A stretch of DNA of 64,000 nucleotides from Pseudomonadota bacterium (GTDB taxonomy: Bacteria > Pseudomonadota > Gammaproteobacteria > Pseudomonadales > Pseudohongiellaceae): assembly GCA_027621405.1 (NCBI GenBank), contig JAQCBT010000006.1, forward strand, positions 62,001-126,000, given 5' to 3'. This document shows, piece by piece, positions 49,171 through 59,200 of this stretch. The translations under genes and the position numbers were made by a program. The notes beneath the pieces were generated by a model that searched no databases, was not told where the DNA came from, and was given only the letters and a program-made list of their open reading frames with translations. The first letter of the stretch is position 1. Each line of letters opens with the position of its first letter.

Positions 49171-49460
49171 TAATCCCTGAACCTTCTGCTCTTGTTTTCA
49201 AGTCTGCCCGGAGTCGACTTTTGCGTTCAGAACCGGGCTTGAGTTGCGAAAGCGCAAGCATACAGCCATTCCCAGCGTCGCAGTGAGGACTAAATCACAT
49301 TCACGCGCTCGCTGTGCCGCGCCGTCACTGGCCAGCAGCTTCCCAACCTACTCAAATACTGGGGGCGAATGCATACCAATGCCCGCCCAATTATCGGGCA
49401 TCGGCTACTTTCCGGCAGGGGGCTACAAGCCCGGAGACTGAGGTTTAGACCGGGCGCGAG

Positions 49461-49838
49461 CTAGAACAACTCGATCTTGATGAGTTCCATCCAGGCATCC
49501 ATATCAGAATCCTGATTGTCGAAGAGTCTTACCCCCACAACAGGCTCGCCGTCTTCTTCCCCGGACCACCGCACTTCGCCCTCCACGGAACAGATATTTC
49601 TGGGATCCACAGCGACTGCGATACGTATGATCGTGCCCTCAGCAAGCGGTATATCGGAACGGAACTGCAGGCCATGATCCGAGAGGTTGATGGTTTCCAC
49701 CTTGATCGGACTGCCTTGCAGGGAAGGTTCGGTTTCACAGCGACGGACAGTGCCTACCATTGCCAGGCGTTTCTCGTGGCGAGGCTCTGATCGCTGTTCA
49801 ATGAAGCGAGTCTCATTCGCGCTTTCCAGTCTATCCAT
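49461..49838 (-). CDS. Single-domain PilZ protein
   Basis: The 125-residue protein is a PilZ domain with little else. EPRHEKR near residue 18 supplies the RxxxR-type motif, and NLSDHG near 52 the N/DxSxxG motif; strands such as VEGEVRWSGEEDGEPVVGVRLF follow. It should bind c-di-GMP and act on an unknown partner. It is a single gene with a sigma-S-like element 50 bases upstream. Confidence 0.85.
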   Translation of the reverse strand: MDRLESANETRFIEQRSEPRHEKRLAMVGTVRRCETEPSLQGSPIKVETINLSDHGLQFRSDIPLAEGTIIRIAVAVDPRNICSVEGEVRWSGEEDGEPVVGVRLFDNQDSDMDAWMELIKIELF

Positions 49839-49887
49839 TCCCGTTCTCCATAGGGCAATCGCCGTGTAAGGCAGCAGCTTACTGCCT

Positions 49888-49895
49888 AAGTATAG
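49888..49895 (-). promoter_or_regulatory. Sigma-S-like -10 element (CTATACTT) upstream of the small PilZ gene
   Basis: On the minus strand the text reads CTGTCTATACTTAG. Ten bases (GTCTATACTT) are identical to the element upstream of the diguanylate cyclase gene, and GGCAGTAA again lies close by. A GGTAATC/GATTACC inverted repeat (49906-49934) sits just upstream and could be an operator. Confidence 0.5.
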
Positions 49896-50121
49896 ACAGG
49901 AAACAGGTAATCACCCGGTTCGTTTCAGATTACCGGAGCAGCCAGACGGCACCTGAAATTGCGGCCCGGGCGCTGCCTCTGCCATGCACCCTGTATGCCG
50001 CCGATGATGGTCATAAATACCTGTTCTGAAAGGATAAAGCGGTAGAGCTTGCTTCTGATTTATGTTTCAATTCCTTGGCTGAAAACACAAAAAAAAAGCG
50101 TGAAATCTGCCCCCCACAGGC

Positions 50122-51363
50122 ATGGCCAGAATGACCCCGTCAAGACTACACATCTCACCCAGGCAAACCTTGCGCGTGCTTGCCCTGCTGTCGCTTGCCG
50201 GCTTCAGCGGCTGCAGTTTCCTGCAGGGTGCGCAGGAGACTTCCACCGGGGTTGTCAGCGGCGTCGTGGAAGGCATTCGTAATCTGCCCTCCGCTGTTAT
50301 GCCAGCACAATTTGAGAGAAGTGCCCCCATCGACAGCGACTACCGGGTACCCAATGCCTCGCTGGAACCGGACGCGCCTTACACCGTGGTACGCAGTTTC
50401 TTCGCCACCAATCGCTCCTATTCTGAAGGCAGCGCAGCACACCAGATGTTTGGACAGGGCCGGGCCCAGGCACCTACCTTTGGCAAGAGCTATGTGATTC
50501 TCAGACGCGCCGGTGACACCTTCGCCATCGAGCCGCCGGACCTGATCAAGGTGAGACTGGGCAACGAACCCAGAGAGCTCGCAATGCTTTCCCACAATGA
50601 AGTATTCGATCGCGAAGACTTTCCCGAGGAACTGGCCGAGGCGGTGACGGAATCAGGCAATGAGAACCTGTTGCTCTATATCCATGGCTACAATGTCAGC
50701 TTCGAAGATGCCGCTATCAACAGCGCCCAGTTGAGCTATGATCTGGGCTTTTCAGGAACCAGCGTATTCTTCAGTTGGCCCGCTCGCGGTGACTTCCCCA
50801 CCTATGTAGCAGATGTCGAGAGTGCCAGGGCCTCAGAGCGCCATCTGCAGGGGATGCTCAACACGATCATCTCCCGGACCGGGGCCAATCGTGTATATGT
50901 CATCGCCCACGGACTCGGCGCACGCCTGATCAGCCGGGTAATGAAGGACGTATTACTGGTGGACCCGGCCTTTCGTTCGCGCCTGGAGGAAATCGTGCTG
51001 GTGGCACCGGACATCGATGGCCGGGAGTTTCGCAACGACCTGCTGCCCTACATCGGCAACGTGGATTCACCTGTCACCATCTATGCCAGACCGGAGGACT
51101 CTGTACTGGGAGCATCGTCCTGTCAGAGAGGCAGCAATCATCAAGGCAGTAATGCCGCCAGCGAATTTGTCGCGCCGGGCGTTGAGAGCATCAATTCCAT
51201 GGCGGCGGATACCAGCCTCTCGGGCCACGCTGGCTACCAGGACCGGCGATCCATCATCGCCGACATTCAGGATCTGTTCCGCAATGATACCCGAGCCAAT
51301 TCGCGACACCTGCTCACGGCCTGTTTTACAAGCAACGGCCGCTACTGGGAATACCGGCAATAA
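50122..51363 (+). CDS. DUF900-type alpha/beta hydrolase-fold lipoprotein lacking the Ser nucleophile
   Basis: The 413-residue protein has an export segment with lipobox LAGFSGC (Cys31). The DUF900 core begins LLLYIHGYNVSFEDAA, then FSWPARGDFPTY. The nucleophile elbow reads IAHGLGARL, so residue 264 is Gly where the family has Ser. The acid region LVAPDIDGREFRND and a late His (SGHAGYQDRRSIIADI) are kept. The protein is therefore probably non-hydrolytic, or uses another residue. It should sit in the envelope. It is a single gene, convergent with the eCIS-linked methyltransferase, nine bases away. Confidence 0.83.
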   Translation: MARMTPSRLHISPRQTLRVLALLSLAGFSGCSFLQGAQETSTGVVSGVVEGIRNLPSAVMPAQFERSAPIDSDYRVPNASLEPDAPYTVVRSFFATNRSYSEGSAAHQMFGQGRAQAPTFGKSYVILRRAGDTFAIEPPDLIKVRLGNEPRELAMLSHNEVFDREDFPEELAEAVTESGNENLLLYIHGYNVSFEDAAINSAQLSYDLGFSGTSVFFSWPARGDFPTYVADVESARASERHLQGMLNTIISRTGANRVYVIAHGLGARLISRVMKDVLLVDPAFRSRLEEIVLVAPDIDGREFRNDLLPYIGNVDSPVTIYARPEDSVLGASSCQRGSNHQGSNAASEFVAPGVESINSMAADTSLSGHAGYQDRRSIIADIQDLFRNDTRANSRHLLTACFTSNGRYWEYRQ

Positions 51364-51372
51364 GGCCGCCCC

Positions 51373-51978
51373 CTAGATCCGGGTCTGCAATACCGTAAAG
51401 AAATCTTCCCCGTCTGCCATCTGTATATCGGTGTTTCCGTTCAAATCGCGACAGATATCCCAGACCTGTTCCGGATCAGTGGGAACCAGTATGCCGTCGG
51501 CGAAATCGACCCTGTGCAGCAGGCTCAATGCCAACCCCTCGGTGCAGAGTCCAAAGAAGCGGCTGATAGTCTGTCGCAGGTAGGCCGGGTCGCTCTGGCG
51601 ATAATTCAGCGCACCACAGCAGACAACGAAGTCACAGACTGGCAATTGTGGCGAGGAGAAATCACTCAGGAGAAATCGGGTATGGGGATCCTTACCGTAG
51701 CGGGCTGCCGCCACAACGAGGAAATCGCGCATGGTATCGACGCCGATGTAGGTAAAGGCCCCGCAGTGTTGCCTGAGAAAGGGATAGAGATCGCCGTGCC
51801 CGCAACCGAGGTCCAGCACGCTGCGCGTGCTGACGTCGCCCAATTGCAGCAGGGCCTCGAAGCGCTTGCGCTGACTGTCATCATTCTTCCAGCCCAGCGC
51901 TTCACGAGCATCCTGGCCGAAGCGGACAACTCGCTCGCTGTGATAAGCCTTGACCGTGGCCAGGTCCTTAATGTGCAC
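51373..51978 (-). CDS. Class I SAM-dependent methyltransferase, last gene of the eCIS run
   Basis: The 201-residue cytosolic protein has the SAM motif VLDLGCGHGDLYPFL near residue 54, the acidic end of the next strand in YIGVDTM, and CDFVVCCGALNY as motif IV. Its substrate is unknown. The preferred start is GTG at 51978, inside the end of the upstream gene, giving an N-terminus MHIKDLATVKAYHSE; a GTG at 52020 is also in frame. The overlap of about 11 bases ties its translation to the eCIS-linked membrane protein. Confidence 0.8.
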   Translation of the reverse strand: MHIKDLATVKAYHSERVVRFGQDAREALGWKNDDSQRKRFEALLQLGDVSTRSVLDLGCGHGDLYPFLRQHCGAFTYIGVDTMRDFLVVAAARYGKDPHTRFLLSDFSSPQLPVCDFVVCCGALNYRQSDPAYLRQTISRFFGLCTEGLALSLLHRVDFADGILVPTDPEQVWDICRDLNGNTDIQMADGEDFFTVLQTRI

Positions 51979-54859
51979 CGCCGCCCCACAAGCCTTGCCT
52001 GAAGGCCTTGCGCACGCCACCCCGTAACTTGCGAATGGCCCGCGACTTCTGCCGCTTGACGGCTCGATTCACATAGCGATTCCCCGTGGGATTGACCCGC
52101 ACGTCGGGTACCGAGCTCTGCAGGGGCACCACCGTCACTACAAACAGGAGTGGCAGCAGGAAGAAAGCAATTCGCATCATGTTGATGTAGGGGTCGATTA
52201 CAATGGCGGACACCATAAACAGGGTAAAGGTCAGGAAGGCCATTACCTTGGCCAACATGAGAATCCATGGCTTTATGGGTTCACGGATAGACCAGATCAG
52301 GATCAGGATAGACAGCAAATAGATCCCGGTCATGGTAAAGATCAGGGACAGTCGCGCCTGGAAATAAATACTCCTGACAGCGCGCTGCACACGATCCCTG
52401 AGTCCGTGTGAGTCTTCCACCATGGCCTCGGTAAAGGCACGCTCGATCTGCAAGCCTTTTTCCGAGTCGGCAAGCGGGATGGGCCATATCGCGGCGCCCC
52501 CCGCGTTTCCGAAGGTCCAACGCATATCGCGCAGGTCCCTGCTCAGGGCCGGGAACTCATCGTTCTCATCCATGGCCGGAATGATGATCGGGTTCATCTT
52601 GCGCAGCACAGCACCGCTGTCATATTCCTTGAACACAGATCGAATCGACTGGATCAGATGCTGACTGCTGTCCCAGGTGTCCTGCTCCAGAAAGATGAGT
52701 AGCCGCGAAACATACTGGTTCATGTTCGCTTCGGTACCCACGATTAGTGAGCGCAGTTGGGTCAGTACTTCCTCAGTGTTTTCCTGGCGGAAATCCAGCA
52801 TCAGGTTGATTGGAGGCGGCTCCTCCGGAAACTCCCTGTCCAGAGTGTTGGACATATAGGTCACGATCTCGACGATAGTCTCCAGATCCCTGACAGCACC
52901 GCTCTCATCCTCGAGTTCATCGAAATACAGTGTGAGGCCATCTCCCATGGTGACGTTGCCGATAGTTTCGGAGGAAGTCGGGTAGATTGGCCGCAGGTAG
53001 TTCGAGGCGAACCTGGACATGAAATCAAATTCCAGCGGGATAGACAGCTTGTCCACAACGTTCGCCGTGGCGAATGCAATCTGCGTGCTCCCCCACTCAT
53101 GCCAGGAGGGTGAGTACACGGCCAAGTCAATGAAGGTATTGCGGACGTGGGCATTCTGAATAAAGATATTCATGACCCCGCCTTCGCGCCAGTAATCGTC
53201 ATTGCTGATGCCACCCTGCCCATTCAGGGTGAAGCCGAAGTAGGCTACCCGGCTATAGAAGCGCAGATCGATCTGTTGGACAGGGTCTCCGGGCTTCGGT
53301 ACATCCCAGGCGGGATAGAAGCCGTAGATCACATTCGGTGGATCGATTTCACAACCACAACCAAGGAAATCCCAGCTGATGGCACCCTGGGTGCTGACCA
53401 CTTCGGTTGCTGGCGCTTCCACATCTTCCGCGGTCGTGGCCAGCGAGGGAGGCAGGACCGGGCCATCGAGGTCATACATCACCGCCGAGTCCATGATGGC
53501 CTGCAGCAGCATGTCGTACTGCGCCGGGGGCAGGGCATCTATGGTGTCCGAACCTTCCCGGTATGGCGTCATCATCTGTAGCACCGCGACTTGCAGCAAG
53601 CGCATGTTGGGATAGGGAATTCCCTCCACGAAGCGCAGGCGCAACCTGACACCTCCCAGGAAAGTGTCATCAGTGAGTTTGTTGAGAGCATTCACCGTGG
53701 CCTGGTTGCGGGCATTACGGTCGTTCAGCGACTCCTGTATCACGGCCCGAAAGTCCTGGATCGTGGTGAGCAGCGACAGGTCAGCCAGGCTTATCTCGCT
53801 GGTGAAGTAGTAGGGCGAGTTAATGAGCTTGTCCTTGAAGTCAGCAATAAAGTAGTTCATCGCCACCGAGGCGATGTGCTGCCGAATCAGTCGCAGACTG
53901 CCTTCCATGGTGAGGTCGAAGAACGGGATCTGCGGGAGTGGTGGATTCTCCACCGCGTCGCCTTGCGCCGCCGCATCTGCAGCTGTGGTGGTGTCGGACG
54001 CCGCGCCAGCTGCATTTTCGCCGCCGTCCGTCGCCGCGGCGGCAGCCGGATCCTGGCTGGCAGGCTGCTCCACGGAATCCAGTATTTCCGGTCGCTCGAT
54101 GATGCCGCCGATAGTCTCGGTCACATAGGCGCGGTAGCTGGCGATGAATTCCGCCTCATCCATGGCGGTAATATGGTCGGCCAGCATGCTGAAGTATTTC
54201 TCATCGGCGATAGCCGCGCTGGCACTGGCCACGGGATCGTCGAAGTCGTCACCCATCAGGGTAATGAGTTCCTCATCCGTTGCAGTCGAGAGGTAGTAGC
54301 GCCATAGGGTCTCGATGTAATCACGGTACAAATTGCTGTAGGCACTATCGGTGAGTTGCAGCACTTCCTGCAGCACGTATTCGCTGAAGTTGCGTGCCCG
54401 AGTCGTTCCCGCCGGCGCAGCCACCAGGTAACGGGAGGTCAACTCACCGAGATACTGGCGGAAGGCCACGGCATACTCATCCTCATACAACCAGTCCACG
54501 TAGGCATTGTAGAAATGCGAAAGGTCACCGGTTGCCAGCTCGCGCAGCCTGTCATCGGTGATGCTCCTGGCGTAAGTGCTTATCAACTGGCTGTACTGAT
54601 CCAGATTCAGGCCGGCAATATAGTCCTCGATCACCACGTTCAGGGACAGTTGAGCGATCCGGGCCTCGGTCTGAGTTGCCAGTCGCTGGCGCAGGAATTC
54701 CAGGGATTCCACGGTAATCATGTAGTGGTTGTTGATAGTCTGCCTGGCGGAAGTCTGGGCCTGCGCCAACACGGAGAAACCCGATGCGCACAGGGCCAGG
54801 CCGAATACCATCAGCATCCGGGCAGTCCATCTCTTCAAGCAAAACCTGTTAGTTCTCAT
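51968..54859 (-). CDS. eCIS-linked membrane protein with degenerate GH18-like domain
   Basis: The 963-residue protein has a signal peptide (about 1-35, ending AQAQ), a helical periplasmic region (36-265), an Ala/Asp-rich linker (about 270-310), a second helical part (320-460), a GH18-like domain (about 505-795), three membrane helices (about 833-856, 863-888, 893-914) and a basic tail of 50 residues. The GH18 likeness rests on VIYGFYPAWDVP...IDLRFYSRVAYFGFTLNGQG at strands 1-2 and GDGLTLYFDELED where the catalytic DGxDxDxE belongs; there the two middle Asp and the final Glu are Thr, Tyr and Asp. So it is probably a binding domain, not an active chitinase. It starts 12 bases after the AAA+ ATPase. 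Inference: a membrane-anchored eCIS accessory; an exported cargo is the alternative. Confidence 0.75.
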   Translation of the reverse strand: MRTNRFCLKRWTARMLMVFGLALCASGFSVLAQAQTSARQTINNHYMITVESLEFLRQRLATQTEARIAQLSLNVVIEDYIAGLNLDQYSQLISTYARSITDDRLRELATGDLSHFYNAYVDWLYEDEYAVAFRQYLGELTSRYLVAAPAGTTRARNFSEYVLQEVLQLTDSAYSNLYRDYIETLWRYYLSTATDEELITLMGDDFDDPVASASAAIADEKYFSMLADHITAMDEAEFIASYRAYVTETIGGIIERPEILDSVEQPASQDPAAAAATDGGENAAGAASDTTTAADAAAQGDAVENPPLPQIPFFDLTMEGSLRLIRQHIASVAMNYFIADFKDKLINSPYYFTSEISLADLSLLTTIQDFRAVIQESLNDRNARNQATVNALNKLTDDTFLGGVRLRLRFVEGIPYPNMRLLQVAVLQMMTPYREGSDTIDALPPAQYDMLLQAIMDSAVMYDLDGPVLPPSLATTAEDVEAPATEVVSTQGAISWDFLGCGCEIDPPNVIYGFYPAWDVPKPGDPVQQIDLRFYSRVAYFGFTLNGQGGISNDDYWREGGVMNIFIQNAHVRNTFIDLAVYSPSWHEWGSTQIAFATANVVDKLSIPLEFDFMSRFASNYLRPIYPTSSETIGNVTMGDGLTLYFDELEDESGAVRDLETIVEIVTYMSNTLDREFPEEPPPINLMLDFRQENTEEVLTQLRSLIVGTEANMNQYVSRLLIFLEQDTWDSSQHLIQSIRSVFKEYDSGAVLRKMNPIIIPAMDENDEFPALSRDLRDMRWTFGNAGGAAIWPIPLADSEKGLQIERAFTEAMVEDSHGLRDRVQRAVRSIYFQARLSLIFTMTGIYLLSILILIWSIREPIKPWILMLAKVMAFLTFTLFMVSAIVIDPYINMMRIAFFLLPLLFVVTVVPLQSSVPDVRVNPTGNRYVNRAVKRQKSRAIRKLRGGVRKAFRQGLWGGGAH

Positions 54860-54871
54860 ACACTCAGCCCC

Positions 54872-56245
54872 TCAGGCCGTTTTGCCTTCTTTGCGTAGCT
54901 CACGGGTTACGCCTTCAATCAGATCTTCTTCCAGCAGTTGATTGCGATTCATCTGCAGTGAATTAATCGCGCCATAGCGCACGACGTTAGTAATGGCACC
55001 ACCGGACAGCTCGTACCTTTCCGCCATGTTCTCCAGCGAGATATCCAGCGACAGATTCTTGATATTGCCCAGTATGCGTTGCCACAGCAGCAGACGATGC
55101 TCGCTGTCCGGCATGGGGAAGTACACCGCCGACTGGAAACGCCGTGAAAACGCCTCATCGATGTTGGCCTTGATGTTGGAGGCCAGAATGACCACGCCCG
55201 GGTAGTCTTCCACCCGCTGCAACAGGTAGGAGATCTCCTGGTTCGCGTAGCGGTCGTTGGAGCTATTGGCCTGGGTTCGCTTGCCGAACAGAGAATCGGC
55301 CTCGTCGAAGAACAGTATCCAGTTCTTGGACTGGGCCTGGTCGAAAACGTTAGCCAGGTTCTTTTCCGTCTCACCGATATACTTCGACACCACCATGGAC
55401 AGGTCGATGCGATACACATCCGCACCCACCGCCGAGCCGATGAGGCTGGCGGTTAACGTCTTACCGGTGCCGGGTGGGCCATAGAACAGGCTGCGATAGC
55501 CGGGTTTCACCACCTTCTCGAGTCCCCAGTCTTCCATGATGGTACGGGAATGCCTGATCCAGGTGATGATGTTGTCGATCTCCATCATCACCTCCACCGG
55601 CAACACCAGGTCATCCCAGTCGAGCTTGGTATTGATCAGCTTGGCCGGAAAGGTGATGCTGTAGTCCGGCTTGTGCAACACGCCCGAGGTCAATCGGTTC
55701 AGGTACTCCGTGCTCATGCGCAAGGCGCCACTCATGAATGGCTCACCGGGCGACTTGTGCTCTACCGAGATCACATTGTGAGACACCAGGTAGCTTTCAC
55801 CCTCCAGGAATTCGGTCAGGGTGAAACGCTTCTGCAGGTCGCTGCCAGCGATGATAAACGCCGCCGTTTCGCAGGTAGGCAGGAAGCCACCGTGGCTCTG
55901 CCCTTTCCAGCCGCCGAACTGGGTGAAGCCGCGATCGAAGTTTTTGTTGCGGGTAAACAACAGGTCCAGCATGTCGGGTCGAATGTGAGGAATGAGTGTC
56001 AGGATGAGCAGGATGCGCTCATCGATACTCAGTTCCGCTTCCTTTACCAGCTGCGCGTAGGGCGAGTCATCACTGTCGATATCCGGCGCGAGAATCTCAT
56101 CTATGCTGCCGTAGCTGACCTCACCTTCGTTCAAGGATTGATCGTGCTCAAAATAGAGCGCAATACGGGTATCCAGGATAGTATTGAACCATGCCAGTTC
56201 CCGTTCCAGTGTTGCTGCGTTTGCCGCGCTCAGTTCAATATTCAT
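54872..56245 (-). CDS. eCIS AAA+ ATPase (Afp15-like)
   Basis: The 457-residue cytosolic protein has an N-terminal domain (about 1-215) and one AAA+ module: Walker A YGPPGTGKT near residue 252, Walker B WILFFDEADSLFGKR near 310, sensor 1 VVILASN near 348 and the arginine finger region DEAFSRRF near 358. This layout matches the CDC48-like ATPases found in extracellular contractile injection system clusters next to the tape-measure gene; in Afp and PVC the product helps particle assembly or cargo loading. The ATG at 56245 overlaps the tape-measure stop by four bases. The frame stays open 100 codons upstream, but that is antisense-like text inside the tape-measure gene. Confidence 0.9.
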   Translation of the reverse strand: MNIELSAANAATLERELAWFNTILDTRIALYFEHDQSLNEGEVSYGSIDEILAPDIDSDDSPYAQLVKEAELSIDERILLILTLIPHIRPDMLDLLFTRNKNFDRGFTQFGGWKGQSHGGFLPTCETAAFIIAGSDLQKRFTLTEFLEGESYLVSHNVISVEHKSPGEPFMSGALRMSTEYLNRLTSGVLHKPDYSITFPAKLINTKLDWDDLVLPVEVMMEIDNIITWIRHSRTIMEDWGLEKVVKPGYRSLFYGPPGTGKTLTASLIGSAVGADVYRIDLSMVVSKYIGETEKNLANVFDQAQSKNWILFFDEADSLFGKRTQANSSNDRYANQEISYLLQRVEDYPGVVILASNIKANIDEAFSRRFQSAVYFPMPDSEHRLLLWQRILGNIKNLSLDISLENMAERYELSGGAITNVVRYGAINSLQMNRNQLLEEDLIEGVTRELRKEGKTA

Positions 56246-59200
56246 CGCCAGTCCACATAAACAGGTTGCCGCATCCAGCCGAGCTTGATGGTGGAATAGC
56301 CCCAGGGCAGTGAATCCAGCAACATATCGAAGGCCTTGGACTGCACCAGCAAGTGCCAGGCATCGACCTTCAACTGCAGGTGTGCCTCGCGCTGCAGGAA
56401 GCTTTCCCGCAGGCCTTCCACCGACGTGTTCTTGAGCATAGGCCAGTTGCCGATGACCCCTTTCAGCAAGCCTTCGGACGCTTCCTTTTCCTGATCGGTG
56501 ATCTCGATGCTGCGGCAGATGGGCACGCCCGCCTTCACGCCACACAATAACTTGTTCAATACCAGCTGGTACTCCGGACTGTCGGTGCTCTCGTTGACCA
56601 GGTACTGCAGCATGTGTACGCCGCGCTCGGCCGCCGCCGGATCGCGGAACTGCTTGCCATCCAGCAGGCCTACCATGTCGAAATAACGCGGCAGATAGGG
56701 TGCCAGCAGCACCAGACCAGCATTGTCTATGTAGACATCTTCCAGCACATCGGAATCATCTTCGCTGTCCCAGTAGTCCAGGCGGGAGGATGACTCTCCC
56801 GCTTCATCCCAAGTCTGTGACTGCCGTGAAGAGGCTTCCCACGCTGCATCCTGCCCCGCTTCGGCGCTGTTATCCTGCGCCGAATTTCTCCAGGATTCCC
56901 TGGCGGTCTCTCTCGCCCTCTCCTCTCGGTCGCGATTGGCGATGCCACGCATGAAGGCCTCAGCCGGATCGATGTCACTGTCGCGCTCATCATTCGCTTC
57001 TGCCCGGCGCCCGGCAGCAGACTCTATTGATTTCGCTGCCTCCACTGTCCTTTCCCCGCCGGCGGCGTGTTCGGCCGCTTGTGCGCTGGAAGCACCACTT
57101 TGCAAAATCATGGCGATGCGCACACTCGGTACATGGGTGGTGGATGATGCCGTCGCAGCAAGGTTGCTGGTGAGCTTCTGGGTAAACTCTGCCTCTGTCC
57201 TGGCGCTGCTGCGCTGCTGCAGGAACGCGGCAAAGCGACGCACGAAACTGATTTCACTAAAACGCTTACCCTCGATCACCATGTAATTGAAGATGAACTG
57301 CCACTTGGCGAGGTGAAGGGTACGGGACAGAGCACTGCCCGAGGCCTCGGCTTTTACGGCGGCCATGGTGACCAGATCCGCATACAGAATTGCCTTGTAC
57401 TGGTCATCGGGGCGCAGCAAGAGCATGAGTTTCACCAACAGACTTTCCGGTACGATCTCGACCAGGCGATCGGATGCCGATTTGTCGATCAGCGATTCAC
57501 GCAGCAGGCGTGCCAGCGTTGCCGGGTGACTGCTCAGCAACAGATCGATCGTGCTGACGATGGAGAGCTTGTCCTGTTCAATGACATTCAGGTTGCCCAG
57601 AAGATAGGCGCGGATCAGGTCTGATGTACCCTGGTTCAGCGATAACGGTGTCGATTCCCGCAGGCGGGATTCCACTGCCAATTGCTCCTGATAAGCGGAG
57701 ATAGATCCCTGGTTGTCGCCTTGACTTCCGTCCCCGGCCTTTGTTGCGCTTGCCTCACCGCCTTGCGCAGACGCGGCGTCTGCGCCTTCCGCTGCGAAGA
57801 TGGCATCCAGGTGTTGCACCCTGTTCCCGATAAGCCTGCCAAGGATCTGGCTGTAGAAAACATTGCTGATCTTTTCACCTGCCTCGACCGCGCTGAGGCG
57901 AGACTCGAAGTCCTGTTTACTGAAGCGGTAGCGAGCAGCAAAACTATCGAAGAACGAGAGCACCAGCTTGCGCTGCAGGGAGCGCGGCAACTGCGCGATA
58001 ACCGGCGCCAGCGCCAACTGTCCTGCATTAACCTCCTGGTTAAAGCGGTGCAGCATCCACGGATAATTCTGAATCAATTCATGCAGCAGTCGAATCACGT
58101 GATAGGAAATACTGCTGCCACTGCCGCGGTAGGTCACGATTGCCGACAGCAGTTTTTCATACAGCAGGTAGCTGCGTATATGCTCCAGCTGCTCCAGCTC
58201 CCGGTCACTCTCGGTCGATCTGCCACGGGCCCGCCCTTCTGCCTCCCGCTCTGGTGCAGATTGCAGGTGTTTCTCGCTGGCCAGCTCGATTGCAGGCTTG
58301 CTGCGGGATCCCTGGGTCTTGCCCTGTATGCGCAAGTCATCAGCCGCTTCTACCAGTAGCTGCGCCAGCTCACGCTGGAGGCTGTTACGCTTGGCGATGG
58401 ACTGAACCGAATCGTTGATGCTCTGGAATATCGCTTGCACACTCACGTTCTCGTGTGCGGCCATGCGCTTCAACAGTGCGGCCAGGTAGGATCGCTTGTT
58501 AAACCGGCTACCCCGATCTACCACCAGGTAACTCAGGGTAAATTCCCGTACTATCCGGCGAGTCTTCTCCGGGGCGGGGGGACGACGCCCCTCGACACGT
58601 GGCTTGCGTGTCGCGCTTTGCACCACTTCGGCAACAAATTCCCCGTGTACCGGTTCCAGCAACTGGATCACATCGCGGAACATGGGATTGGTGAACGTAC
58701 TGGCGATATTCTTCCTGACTTTTTCCTGCCGTGCTTCACTGCGGAATACCGCCGCCAGCCAGCGTGCATAACGACCGGTTAGTTGTCGCCACGCCGCCTT
58801 GAGCGCCGCCAGATCGCTGCGCTGCAGAGCCGCTACCAGGGCGTCGATAGCGGCCGCGGGCGGACACTCGGCCTCGCTGTCTACGTGCAGCAATTCCTCA
58901 GCAAGCAATTCCTGGGCAGCCCGAGGGGCTTCGGCATCATCGCCAGAAGCGGGGGCTGTGCCTGATGAGTCACCGCTTCCATTGCGTGCAGACGCGGCAA
59001 CCTCGGCGTGCCTGCGCCTGCTGGATTCGGTTTCCGGCAGTTGCACCTTCAGTTCCCGCAACAGCGACAGCAGCTCGGCACGCATGGGATCGTTCTTCGC
59101 CACGGGCAACAACAGCACCATGATGGATTCATAGAGTTCCATCAGATCGACATTCACATGGGCGGCCAGTTTCGCCATCACACTGGCAATATAGGACTTC

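Noticed and set aside
49171..49460. Cyclic-di-GMP riboswitch (GEMM) between the PilZ genes
   Set aside because: Hairpins exist (for example ATGCCCG/CGGGCAT at 49379-49401), but the conserved GEMM core strings are absent on both strands.
54872..56545. A longer AAA+ ATPase starting at 56545
   Set aside because: The extra 100 codons lie wholly inside the tape-measure gene and have no protein character; the ATG at 56245 gives the normal four-base overlap.
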